Shown piece after piece: positions 7,443 through 15,804 of a DNA stretch of 43,610 nucleotides (position 1 is its first letter; each line of letters opens with the position of its first letter). The notes below the pieces were generated by a model. The model saw only the letters and a list, made by a program, of their open reading frames with translations, ran no database searches and was not told the DNA's origin. Origin of the DNA: a bacterium (lineage in GTDB: Bacteria; Joyebacterota; Joyebacteria; Joyebacterales; Joyebacteraceae); the NCBI GenBank assembly GCA_025774245.1, contig JALGWI010000019.1:1-43610 (forward strand), written 5' to 3'. Position numbers and translations under genes: made by a program.

Positions 7443-10271
7443 TTACTTCATCATGATCATCTTCTTCGACGACGCGAAGCCCGGCGCCTCGATGCGGTAG
7501 AAGTAGACACCGCTCGAGCAACGCTCGCCGCCGTCGTTCCGGCCGTCCCACACGACGTGACCGTTGGTGCCTGCCGCCATCTCCTCGTCGAGGAGGGTGC
7601 GAACGGCACGCCCGGCAACGTTGAAGACCCGGATGCTCACACGCCCCGCGTCTCTCACGCTGTAGGCGATCTTGGTCACCGGGTTGAACGGGTTCGGATA
7701 GGCCTGGCTCAGGGTGTTCCTGACCCCGCCGTCAACGACGCCCGTCGGGTCGCCGGTCGGCACAACCGCGAAGTAATCCATGATGTTCCGCATGAGATCG
7801 ACGCGGTCCCACACACCGGTCGTGTAGTAACCCTGGGTCCGCGACGTCTGCATGCTGTCCATCATGAACTCCATGCCGAAGCCGAGGTTCACCGTCTGGT
7901 AGCCCGAGGTCGCGTTCGTGTACGCCACGCCCGCGGACCGCCTCGCGGCATCCACCCTGACGTAGTCCGCGACCGTCTCGTTCCCGGGGATACCGGGGAA
8001 CGGCTCGACCACGTCGAAGTAGTTCAGGACCGGGCAGCCGCCACGGACGATGCAGGCGCCATCGTCGTACGTCATGAAGTCCCAGCCGCCCGCCTTGTCC
8101 TCGAGGCCCGGGACGCTGTCGACCGTCACCGCGCCGACCGCATTCTCGATCCAGTCCGACGCCATCCACGTCTCGTAGAACTGGAGCGTCTCCTTGTCGG
8201 CGATACCCATCAGCTCCTTGCCGATGTCGTTACCGGTCAGGAGGAGGTTGCGCTCGACGCCCGGACCCGACTGGTTCAGCCACTCGATCAGGTTCGCCTG
8301 GTCCGGCGGCTTGATCGTGTAGGAGTCGAACTCGTTCGTGAACCAGATCTGGGTGTGGTAGTACCGCATGCCCGCGCTGTCGGGGCCGGCCGACTGCTCC
8401 GTGCTCCCCGACGGAACCTCGACGTCGTACTTGTCGTACTCGTAGCCGAGGATCTCGAGGGGCTCCCGGTAGTAGTACTCCGAACTGTGCCGGTAGGTCC
8501 GGTCCTCGCCCGGCATCCGACGGCCGTGCTTGTCGACCAGGAGCATCGCGGGATTCACTTCGCTCCCCAGGATCGGGAGGATCGACATCTCGTACGACAG
8601 GTCGGGGAAACGGCTCGGGAGGACCGCGACGTTCCCAACGCCGTCGACGGCCTCGAACCCGTATCGGATGACGCTCCCAGGCGTCATCTCCACCGAGGGC
8701 GGCGGCCCGACGTACCAGTCGCCCTGGGGGTTCTCCTTGTGGCAGTCGTACGAACTCCACGTGAGGCCGCCATCGTTCGACGCCATCATGGTAACTGAGA
8801 GGATGTCGTCGTCATCCTTGACCTTGATCCTGGCGCTGTCCAGCAACGCATCGTTGATGTCGTCGATGAACCAGTCGTGGTAGAAGTTCCAGTCGTCAAT
8901 CTCCCACGCGGTGCCCGCATCGCCGGACGGGATGCCGACTCTCTGCCGGTTGAGGAAGATGCCGGCCGCGTGCGGGCCTGGCGACGGAGTACCGTCGGCC
9001 GGCGGAGAGTGCTGCTCCGCCCAGAGGATCGCCAGCCACTCGTTCCCGGCGAACGCATCCCAGTCGTCGCTCCACACGCTCCAGAACGGGCCTCCGTACC
9101 ACCAGCCCGTCTCTTCGTCGATGAAGCCCGACGGATCGACGACGCAGTCGATCAGGTCGTTCGACGCCAGGTAGAGGTTGAAGATGTCGTCCGAGGGACG
9201 CGGGAGCTCGACCCACATGTCCCACTGGCCGACCAGCTTCGGCGCACCGCTGATGTTGATCGGCGGGCTCATGAGCCACGCGTACTCATTGTCGACCATC
9301 GTGCTCGTCACCGGGTCTACGGCCGCGTACATCCAGCTGCCGATGGGCCGGTCGTCGCACGTGAAGTCCTGGCCCGTCAGGAACTCCATCCCGAACTGCC
9401 CGCGCTCGAAGGTGACGTTGGTCTGGCCGGACGCGTCCAGAGGCTCGTGAACCCAGCCCAGGTTGCCCGACTCGCTGTCATCGAGCCAGAACTGCCCGCT
9501 CGGGCCGATCAGCTCGATGTTGTCGATCTGCCAGGCGCCGTCCTGGACCGAGTGGTTCGGGGCGCCGTTGTCATACTCGTCCTCAGACGAGTACGCACCG
9601 TCCGACTCCATGCGGAACCGGATGCCGATGGTCGTGCCGGCGTAGGCAGTGAGGTCGACCTCGACGTGCCCCGTCTCGGCATCGTCCCAGTCCTTGGACA
9701 GACCGGGCTTCCCGGCGAACCCGGGGTTGTTGGCCGTCTCGAGCGTGATCCACGTGCTGCCGCCGTCGATCGAGACCTCCGTGTACCCGTAGTCGTAGTC
9801 GTGCTCCATCGCGAACCGCTGGTCGTACTCGAGGAAGAGATCGTCCCCGATGTTCGTGTTGGCCTCGATCTCCGGGAACTCACGCTCGAGAATCTGCAGC
9901 CAGTTGTTGCCGTAGCCACGGGGCTGCGGCCAGCAGATGTTGTTGGTGCCACACCACCAGGTGCTCTCTCCCAGATACGCTTCTGAGAGCCGAATCGTAT
10001 CGTGGTGCCAGTAGTTGTCCTGGCCCAGCGTTCCGCTCCGGTCGAATGACTGCCATCCAGCATTGTCGCCGCTCAGATCTTCGAAGTCGGCATCGAAGAT
10101 CCAGAGGGTCTCCAGCCTGGCCCCTCTGAGATCGGCGGGTGTGGCAGCACCACTGTACGGCGAGGGCACCCTGCTCACGAGGTCCGTATCGAGGCCAGTC
10201 GCAAAGGCCCCGCTCACGCACGTCGCCAACAGCACGCCGATCGCCAGAACAGCAAAGGGCTTGTACTTCAT
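7443..10271 (-). CDS. Large secreted multidomain protein with C-terminal FlgD-like domain
   Basis: This 942-residue protein starts with a Sec signal peptide (MKYKPFAVLAIGVLLATCVSGAFA). Residues about 85-250 form a MAM-like module (WWCGTNN, DYGYTEVSIDGGSTW, SDGAYSSEDEYD, WQIDNIEL), similar to the modules of the two duplicated proteins at 4210-6887. A second beta module follows (about 260-500), then a region with LLVDKHGRR and NLLLTGNDIG that resembles the glutamine-amidotransferase-like fold found in secreted FCB proteins. The last 80 residues (NPFNPVTKIAYSV, VSIRVFNVAGRAVRTL, VVWDGRNDGGERCSSGVYFYR) are an FlgD-Ig / type IX sorting-like C-terminal domain. It is probably exported through the outer membrane or anchored at the surface. 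ATG 10271 is chosen over an upstream in-frame ATG at 10289 because the signal peptide starts there and GGGGGG precedes it. A consensus promoter lies at 10563-10591. Confidence 0.83.
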   Translation of the reverse strand: MKYKPFAVLAIGVLLATCVSGAFATGLDTDLVSRVPSPYSGAATPADLRGARLETLWIFDADFEDLSGDNAGWQSFDRSGTLGQDNYWHHDTIRLSEAYLGESTWWCGTNNICWPQPRGYGNNWLQILEREFPEIEANTNIGDDLFLEYDQRFAMEHDYDYGYTEVSIDGGSTWITLETANNPGFAGKPGLSKDWDDAETGHVEVDLTAYAGTTIGIRFRMESDGAYSSEDEYDNGAPNHSVQDGAWQIDNIELIGPSGQFWLDDSESGNLGWVHEPLDASGQTNVTFERGQFGMEFLTGQDFTCDDRPIGSWMYAAVDPVTSTMVDNEYAWLMSPPINISGAPKLVGQWDMWVELPRPSDDIFNLYLASNDLIDCVVDPSGFIDEETGWWYGGPFWSVWSDDWDAFAGNEWLAILWAEQHSPPADGTPSPGPHAAGIFLNRQRVGIPSGDAGTAWEIDDWNFYHDWFIDDINDALLDSARIKVKDDDDILSVTMMASNDGGLTWSSYDCHKENPQGDWYVGPPPSVEMTPGSVIRYGFEAVDGVGNVAVLPSRFPDLSYEMSILPILGSEVNPAMLLVDKHGRRMPGEDRTYRHSSEYYYREPLEILGYEYDKYDVEVPSGSTEQSAGPDSAGMRYYHTQIWFTNEFDSYTIKPPDQANLIEWLNQSGPGVERNLLLTGNDIGKELMGIADKETLQFYETWMASDWIENAVGAVTVDSVPGLEDKAGGWDFMTYDDGACIVRGGCPVLNYFDVVEPFPGIPGNETVADYVRVDAARRSAGVAYTNATSGYQTVNLGFGMEFMMDSMQTSRTQGYYTTGVWDRVDLMRNIMDYFAVVPTGDPTGVVDGGVRNTLSQAYPNPFNPVTKIAYSVRDAGRVSIRVFNVAGRAVRTLLDEEMAAGTNGHVVWDGRNDGGERCSSGVYFYRIEAPGFASSKKMIMMK

Positions 10272-10621
10272 TCGCTCAGTCCCCCCCAATTAAGTGATCC
10301 AGCTCATCGCTCACATCTATGCAACTCAGTCCCCGACCGAGTGCTCGCGGGTCAGGGCCACCTCCGAACGCAGTGGTCGAGGTGATCTTCAAAGTAGCGA
10401 GGTGCTACTCATTCAGGGCGCAATCCCAGGTTTTCAGTCAACGCTCGATGTCTACTCAGTGCAGACGGATAAACCACCCCGTCTACAAAACAGCCCGGTC
10501 TTGCACTGGCGCAGGTGGGTCGACAGCGCGGGGCGCTCTCGCTATTTCCCGACTCGCTTGACATTATAACAGTCGGCGGGGCCGAAGTCAACGGCAATGC
10601 CCACATGGAGAATCGAGGGGA
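10272..10621 (-). other. Long leader and promoter region of the 942-aa secreted protein
   Basis: This 350-base non-coding stretch contains the promoter at 10563-10591 and a predicted leader of about 285 nt. On the minus-strand RNA a small hairpin AGTAGC/GCTACT (10393-10409) followed by TTTG is visible, and an AGACGG/CCGTCT hairpin lies upstream of it. No small ORF with a ribosome site stands out, and no known riboswitch class was recognised. Confidence 0.5.
10563..10591 (-). promoter_or_regulatory. Consensus sigma70 promoter of the 942-aa secreted protein gene
   Basis: On the minus strand TTGACT (10586-10591), a 17-base spacer and TATAAT (10563-10568). The predicted transcription start is near 10556. 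Confidence 0.8.
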
Positions 10622-13066
10622 TCATTCGGTGGGAGCGTCCAGTTCGCGCAGCAACGACTCGATCGCGGCGACCCTTTCCCCACCCAGCGCGAGGTGCCGC
10701 CGGTAGTGGTGAACCGCCAAGTTTGGGTTTCCTACGTGAAACTGGTACGTGAGGGCGAGATTCAGGTGCGCGGGAGCGAAATCCGGATCGATTCGGATTT
10801 CCGCTTCGTACTCCCGGATCGCTTCATCGTGATGGTTGATCTCACTCAGGAGGACACCCATCACGAAGTGTCCGTGCTCGAGGGCCGGATCGAGGCGGAG
10901 CGCCCGCGTCATCAGATCGATCGCCTCCTCCAGGAGCCCCATGTCACGCTTCAGAAGGGCCAGGCGGCGAAAGGGCTCTCCCGCCTCGGGCGCGAGATCG
11001 ATCGCCTCCTCGAAGACGTCGACGGCCTCCACGGCTCTCCCTGCGCGCGCCAGCGAGTCGGCCCTGGCCATCGCCCGCACGGCGGCCGCAGGCACCGCAC
11101 GTCGCTCCGGCCGCTCGATAAGACCCAGATAGAACTCGATCTCGGGCTTCTCCCGCCCGTCGTCCCAGCGGAGCGCTTCCGCGAAGGCCGACCTGGCCTC
11201 GTCCGGGCGCCCCGTGCGATAGAGCACGACGCCGCGCTCACGGAGCGCCATCGCGTTTCGCGGGTCGTACGCGATGACGCTGTCGAGCTGAGCCATCGCC
11301 GCATCGTAGTCTCCTCGTCGCTCGTGGGAGAGCGCCAGGTTCACCCGGGCCGCCGAGTAGCCGGGATCCAACCGGATTGCTGTCCGGAAGGCCTCGATCG
11401 CCTGCTCGTTCTCCCCTGCTTCGGAGAGAAGGGCGCCGAGGTTCAGGTAGCTCTTCGGGTAGCTCGGATCGATCGCAATCGATGTCCGGTACTCCTCGAT
11501 CGCCCGCTCGCTCAGGCCGCGATCACCGTAGATGATGCCGAGCCTGTAGTGCGGCTGGGCGAACCCCCTCTCCCGGTCGATCCCGTAGAAGTTGGCGTTG
11601 ACGACGAAGAGAAGGGCGAGGAGGACGAGGCCGGGAACGACGAGGCGCTTCCACTCGCGATCGCGCAGCCACCCGTAGGACTCGACGAGGGCGTACGAAG
11701 CCCCAATGGCGAGCGCGGGAACGGCCGGCAGGCGATAGCGGGCGAGCACGAAGAAGGCGACGACGGACAGGACGTAGACGCCGAAGAAGAGCGTCAGGAG
11801 CCTCGACCTCCTTCGGCGGAACGAGAGGCCGAGCCCGATGAGCCCGAGAGGAGCGATGATCGCGAACCCCGGGAGCGGGAACGAGAGGAGGCGGGAGTAG
11901 CGGCTCTGGAAGTAGTAGTTCTCGAGCTGCGGCAGCTCGTACGAGGTCATCGCGAACGAGAGCTTCCGGAGCGTGAGACCCAGCCAGCGCCCCGGGTTCT
12001 CCCGGATGAAACGGCCGGCGCGTCCGTACCAGTAGGACGAGACCTCCGACGGCTTGAGATCCCTGCCGAGAGCTTCCTCGGCGATTCTCTCTCCGTCCGC
12101 GTCCTCGACGATGTCGAGCCCCTCAGGGCGGACGTAGCTCCCCGACGCGATCTCGCTGTTCCCGATGTAGAAGTTGAGGCCGCCGTTCGATGTGACGATC
12201 ACGAAGTCGCGAGCGACAACGTAGTTCCTGACGGTGACGGGCACGATGACGACGAGCACGCCCAGGAGAACGAGCGCGGCGGCCCGCGCACCCGCGCGGA
12301 CCCGACCGGTCGATCGTCCCGCCCCGTTCTTCTTCGGGTGTGTCTTCGGGACCATCTTCGGGCGCTTCCCGTCAGCCGGTTTCCCGCCCGCTCGCCCCTC
12401 GCGGGATCCGTCCTGCGCCCCCATCCCGCTCCCGAGCCAGACCCAGGCGAGCGCGACGGGTATGAAGGCGAGAACGGCCGCCCTCCCAACCGTCGCGAAT
12501 CCGAGCGACAGGCCGGCCAGGGCGTACGCGACGGGCTTCCCCGTGATGTCGGCCCTGACCAGCAGGAAGAGCGACAGCAGATTGAGGAGGACCAGGAGCG
12601 GGGTCAGCAGTATCGAGCCGTCGTAGAAGATGAGTGCGCCGTAGGTCGCCGTCACGAGGCCGGCGAGGATGCCCACTCGCCTGTCGAACACGTCCGTTCC
12701 CAGGTAGTACACGAGCACGGCGGAGAGCGACCCGAGCCCCGCCTGAATCAGCCGCACCAGCAGGAGGTCGCGTCCGAACAGGCGATAGATCGTCGCGAGG
12801 AAGTAGGGATAGAGAGGCGTCATGAAGTACGCCTCGCCGGGCGCGCGCCCCTCGGCGATCTCGCGGGCCCAGCGGTCGTAGTACTTGGCGTCGAGGCCGA
12901 GGGTCTGGAAGAACGGCGTGTAGCGGACCTGCAGGACGTAGACGAGCCTGAGGACGAAGGCGAGCGCGAAGATGACGCAGGGCCAGAACCAGGGGGACTC
13001 GACGACCCTGCGAGCTACCGAGGGCTCCGCCTTCGTCTGTGTGGTGGTCGCGCTCCTCTTCGCCAT
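10622..13066 (-). CDS. GT-C family membrane glycosyltransferase fused to C-terminal TPR repeats
   Basis: This 814-residue integral membrane protein has about 10-12 hydrophobic helices between residues 22 and 485. The first periplasmic loop contains GLDAKYYDRWA and MTPLYPYFLA, typical of the ArnT/PMT-like GT-C fold (PF13231-type), where the acidic residue of the first loop is catalytic and the donor is a polyprenyl-linked sugar. Residues about 500-805 hold seven or eight TPR units (SYLNLGALLSEAGENEQAIE, ARVNLALSHERRGDYDAAMA and others), which would place a protein-binding scaffold on one face of the membrane. A strongly basic, glycine-rich insertion (about residues 213-255) interrupts the membrane part. 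ATG 13066 is chosen because AGGGGAGAC precedes it and it falls 28 bases after the stop of the upstream AlkP gene. It is the last gene of the long operon. The sugar and acceptor are unknown. Confidence 0.8.
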   Translation of the reverse strand: MAKRSATTTQTKAEPSVARRVVESPWFWPCVIFALAFVLRLVYVLQVRYTPFFQTLGLDAKYYDRWAREIAEGRAPGEAYFMTPLYPYFLATIYRLFGRDLLLVRLIQAGLGSLSAVLVYYLGTDVFDRRVGILAGLVTATYGALIFYDGSILLTPLLVLLNLLSLFLLVRADITGKPVAYALAGLSLGFATVGRAAVLAFIPVALAWVWLGSGMGAQDGSREGRAGGKPADGKRPKMVPKTHPKKNGAGRSTGRVRAGARAAALVLLGVLVVIVPVTVRNYVVARDFVIVTSNGGLNFYIGNSEIASGSYVRPEGLDIVEDADGERIAEEALGRDLKPSEVSSYWYGRAGRFIRENPGRWLGLTLRKLSFAMTSYELPQLENYYFQSRYSRLLSFPLPGFAIIAPLGLIGLGLSFRRRRSRLLTLFFGVYVLSVVAFFVLARYRLPAVPALAIGASYALVESYGWLRDREWKRLVVPGLVLLALLFVVNANFYGIDRERGFAQPHYRLGIIYGDRGLSERAIEEYRTSIAIDPSYPKSYLNLGALLSEAGENEQAIEAFRTAIRLDPGYSAARVNLALSHERRGDYDAAMAQLDSVIAYDPRNAMALRERGVVLYRTGRPDEARSAFAEALRWDDGREKPEIEFYLGLIERPERRAVPAAAVRAMARADSLARAGRAVEAVDVFEEAIDLAPEAGEPFRRLALLKRDMGLLEEAIDLMTRALRLDPALEHGHFVMGVLLSEINHHDEAIREYEAEIRIDPDFAPAHLNLALTYQFHVGNPNLAVHHYRRHLALGGERVAAIESLLRELDAPTE

Positions 13067-13094
13067 GTCTCCCCTGCCGGAGCGCCCCGTCAAG

Positions 13095-14447
13095 CTAGCT
13101 GATGTAGCCGAGGGATCGGAGCTGCTCCTTGATCTCCTCATCGACGGGAGAGGGAATCGGTTCAGGCTCCTCGGTCGGCTCGCCCGTCTCGTAGGTGTCG
13201 ATCGTGGTCACGGGGCGCGTCTCGAGGAAGTCCGGCTCCATCACGTTCGTGAGCGGGCGCCCGTCCATGTCGTCCGCGACGGGAAGCCCCATGAGCGCCA
13301 GGAGCGTCGGGCCGATGTCGAGCACGCTCGCGCCCGTGATCTCGACGCCCTTCCGGATGCCGGGACCCCGAACGAAGAGGACGCCATCTTCCCGGTGCAT
13401 GTCGGTCCCGACGGCGACGTCTCCCTCGAACCCCGGATAGCCCCGGTGTCCGGCGAAGCCGTGGTCGGAGCAGACCACGACGATGGTGTTCTCGCCAACG
13501 AGGTCGAGGACCTCGCCCAGCATCTCGTCCGTCTTCACGTAGTACCGCTCGATCACCGGCGCGAACGTCTCCACGGGCTCGGGTGCCAGATCCCAGCCCC
13601 AGCTCTCGGGCTCCATGTGTCTCCAGTACACGTGGCACACAAGGTCGAGACCGCGGAAGTAGACGGCCGTGAGGTCGGTCGGGCTCGTCTCGGTCATGTG
13701 GCGGAGCGTCGCGAGGGCGGAGAGATCCCCGGCGCGGATACGCCTGAGCTCCGCAAGAAGCGACCGCACCTCCGCGTTGTCGAGGTGGCTGGTGGTGCCG
13801 AGGTAGGACTCGATCTCGGACTCCGGGACGTCGCCCCCGGCAGCCCGGAGTTCCAGCAGCTCAGGGAGGAGCGTCGACGGATGAACGGCGTCCAGGAGGC
13901 GATCGAGCGAGCGCGTGATGTCGTCCGTGCGGTCGTCCCAGCTGAGCAGGCGACGGAGGCGGTTCGAGATGATGTATCCGTTGACGGGCTCGGCGGGCCA
14001 CGTCACGAGCCAGCCGATGACGCCGACGCTCATGTCGCGCTCGGTGAGGATCTGCCAGAACGCCTTGACTCGCCTCATGTTGCTGCTGGTCGGGGTCGCC
14101 TCGCGGGTCCTGCCCCTGTCGACCAGGAAGCCCTGGATGCCGTGCTTCTCCTCCGTCTTCCCCGTGGCCATGCTGGTCCAGATGCTCGGCGAGATGTAGG
14201 GAGGAATCGAACGAAGCATGCCCGACGTGCCTTCGCGGCGGAGCTGCTCCAGGGTGGGCAGACGCCCCTCCTCGATCATGTCCGCGACGCGTCCCCAGTC
14301 GAGGCCGTCGATGCCGACGACGAGGACACTCGGCATCCGTCGCTCCGCGAGCTCGTCGGCCCGGGTCTTCCTCGTGACCACGTAGGTGACGAGCGTCACC
14401 GCGACGGCGGCGGCAATGACTGCGGCCACGACGACCCTGGCTTTCAT
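13095..14447 (-). CDS. AlkP-superfamily phosphodiesterase-like protein, membrane anchored (array member 6)
   Basis: 450 residues with a single N-terminal anchor helix (residues 4-24; no lipobox). The fold is type I phosphodiesterase/nucleotide pyrophosphatase (PF01663, COG3379-like). Metal-site and nucleophile residues are all present: Asp47 in VVGIDG, Thr in PSIWTSMATG, Asp and His in RGLDLVCHVYW, Asp-His in CSDHGF, and a last His in DMHREDGV. KHGI follows the nucleophile loop. The C-terminus is PSPVDEEIKEQLRSLGYIS, shared with three sister proteins. GGAGGAG precedes ATG 14447. The protein probably works on the periplasmic side; the substrate is unknown, and hydrolase or phosphotransferase activity are both possible in this superfamily. 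A hairpin at 14469-14504 separates it from the gene upstream. Confidence 0.83.
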   Translation of the reverse strand: MKARVVVAAVIAAAVAVTLVTYVVTRKTRADELAERRMPSVLVVGIDGLDWGRVADMIEEGRLPTLEQLRREGTSGMLRSIPPYISPSIWTSMATGKTEEKHGIQGFLVDRGRTREATPTSSNMRRVKAFWQILTERDMSVGVIGWLVTWPAEPVNGYIISNRLRRLLSWDDRTDDITRSLDRLLDAVHPSTLLPELLELRAAGGDVPESEIESYLGTTSHLDNAEVRSLLAELRRIRAGDLSALATLRHMTETSPTDLTAVYFRGLDLVCHVYWRHMEPESWGWDLAPEPVETFAPVIERYYVKTDEMLGEVLDLVGENTIVVVCSDHGFAGHRGYPGFEGDVAVGTDMHREDGVLFVRGPGIRKGVEITGASVLDIGPTLLALMGLPVADDMDGRPLTNVMEPDFLETRPVTTIDTYETGEPTEEPEPIPSPVDEEIKEQLRSLGYIS

Positions 14448-14468
14448 GTCTCCTCCGAAGTGGTCGGG

Positions 14469-14504
14469 CGGGGCGCGCCTCGTGGAGAGGCGACGCTCGC
14501 CCCG
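14469..14504 (-). other. Intercistronic hairpin within the AlkP array
   Basis: CGGGGCGCGCCTC (14469-14481) pairs with GAGGCG (14487-14492) and CGCCCCG (14498-14504) with a five-base bulge. No T-tract follows, so it is more likely an mRNA processing or stability element than a terminator. Confidence 0.4.
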
Positions 14505-14539
14505 CACGCGGCGAGCGCGAGCCGCCGATGCGCGGAGCG

Positions 14540-15775
14540 CTACCTCGTGAGCATCTCGCGCCGCGGCGTTCCCTCGGTCGTGTCCGGAATCGGAATCGAC
14601 GCCGCCTGCATGATGGTCGGCGCCACGTCGAAGAGCGCCGCCTCCTCGACCCGAGCGCCGGCGACGACGCGCGGGCCGCTGAGGATCCAGAATCCCCTCT
14701 CGCTGTGCATCTCGAGACCGATCTTCGGCCTGCCGGCGCTGTCGAACTCGATGCCGACGTACCCGTGATTGGCGATGACGGCCACGGTACCGTTCTCTCC
14801 GACCGACGCTGTCAGCTCACCGACAAGCTCGTCGATGAACTCGTAGTAGCGGTCGATGGTCTCGTCCAGCGCGTCGCTGAGCTTGTCGAGGTGTTCGCGC
14901 TCCGGACCATCCGAGGGGAGGTTCCGCATCGCCTCCGGATCCATGTAGTGCCAGAAACGCTGGCTCACCTCGTCCACGCCGCCGAGGTAGACGAGGACGT
15001 TCGCGATCCCGAGCTCGCCTGCCGCGTAGAGGGCGGCGCTCACCATCGAGCGATCCCCTCCCACGGCGGTCTGGAGCGCGATGTAGTTCTGCCCGGACAG
15101 CGCCTCCAGCCCGAGGTCGCTCTCGAGATCGACGAAGCGGGAGAGGTCGCGACGCTTGATGCTCTCCATGTCGACGATGAGGGCGTCGAACTCGCTCGCG
15201 AGGTGCAGCGGATAGCACGCCCTCTCCCGCGTCTCCTCGTGATGCCGGTCGAGGACGTACTGCGTGTACCCGCCCACCATCGCGCCGTCCACTTCCTCCA
15301 CCGGCCACGTGCCGGGCCACCCCATCACGGCGACCGGCGTGCCCGCGTTCGAGAGCACGGTCCAGATCGTGTCGACGGTGCGAAACCGCGGTTTGAGCGG
15401 GGTCTTCACCATGTCGCCCCGCTTCGACTCGTGACGGCCACCGATGCCCTGGTTCTCCGGCGTCACCCCGGTCACGAGTGAGGTCCAGACGATCCGTCCG
15501 TCGACGCTCTTCCCGAGCGTCGGGAACCCGCCGACTGCCCCCTCGGTCATGAGCCGCGCGAGGTTCGGCATCCTGCCCTCTGCCACGAGGCGCTCGACGA
15601 TCGATTGCTCGAGGCCCTCGATTCCCACGATCAGGAGCGAGACGGAGCCGGGTGCGACGTCTCCCGCCACCGGTGCCGGCGCCTCCTGGCGACGGGAGAT
15701 CTTCGGCACGAGGACGAAGAGCCCCGCCGCGAGAACTACGATGATCAGCACAATCAGGATTCTCTCGGTCTTCAC
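14540..15775 (-). CDS. Degenerate AlkP-superfamily protein, likely pseudoenzyme (array member 5)
   Basis: 411 residues with an N-terminal anchor helix and the same fold and order of motifs as its neighbours, but three expected metal ligands are changed. The first aspartate of GIDG is Glu53 (GIEG), the His of DxxxH is Gln272 (VDEVSQRFW), and the Asp of SDHG is Asn336 (IANHGY). The conserved HGI after the nucleophile loop is QGI. The nucleophile Thr (VWTSLVTG) and last His (EMHSERGF) remain. It also lacks the LRSLGYI tail and ends EMLTR. The frame is intact with no stop or frameshift, so it is kept as a protein and not called a pseudogene. It is closest to the next upstream member (shared LGL..L.GQN). 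A GTG at 15775 is preferred over ATG 15781 because GGAGGA abuts that ATG, which is too close. Confidence 0.8.
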   Translation of the reverse strand: MKTERILIVLIIVVLAAGLFVLVPKISRRQEAPAPVAGDVAPGSVSLLIVGIEGLEQSIVERLVAEGRMPNLARLMTEGAVGGFPTLGKSVDGRIVWTSLVTGVTPENQGIGGRHESKRGDMVKTPLKPRFRTVDTIWTVLSNAGTPVAVMGWPGTWPVEEVDGAMVGGYTQYVLDRHHEETRERACYPLHLASEFDALIVDMESIKRRDLSRFVDLESDLGLEALSGQNYIALQTAVGGDRSMVSAALYAAGELGIANVLVYLGGVDEVSQRFWHYMDPEAMRNLPSDGPEREHLDKLSDALDETIDRYYEFIDELVGELTASVGENGTVAVIANHGYVGIEFDSAGRPKIGLEMHSERGFWILSGPRVVAGARVEEAALFDVAPTIMQAASIPIPDTTEGTPRREMLTR

Positions 15776-15804
15776 AGACATTCCTCCGGCAGGCCGCGTG
15801 GGCG

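Noticed and set aside
8877-13102. Long plus-strand open frames opposite the 942-aa protein and the GT-C gene
   Set aside because: The minus-strand genes have signal peptides, TPRs and membrane helices; the plus frames are low-complexity shadows.
14540-15775. Calling array member 5 a pseudogene
   Set aside because: The frame is complete, with a ribosome site and intact fold motifs; only active-site residues changed, so pseudoenzyme is the better description.
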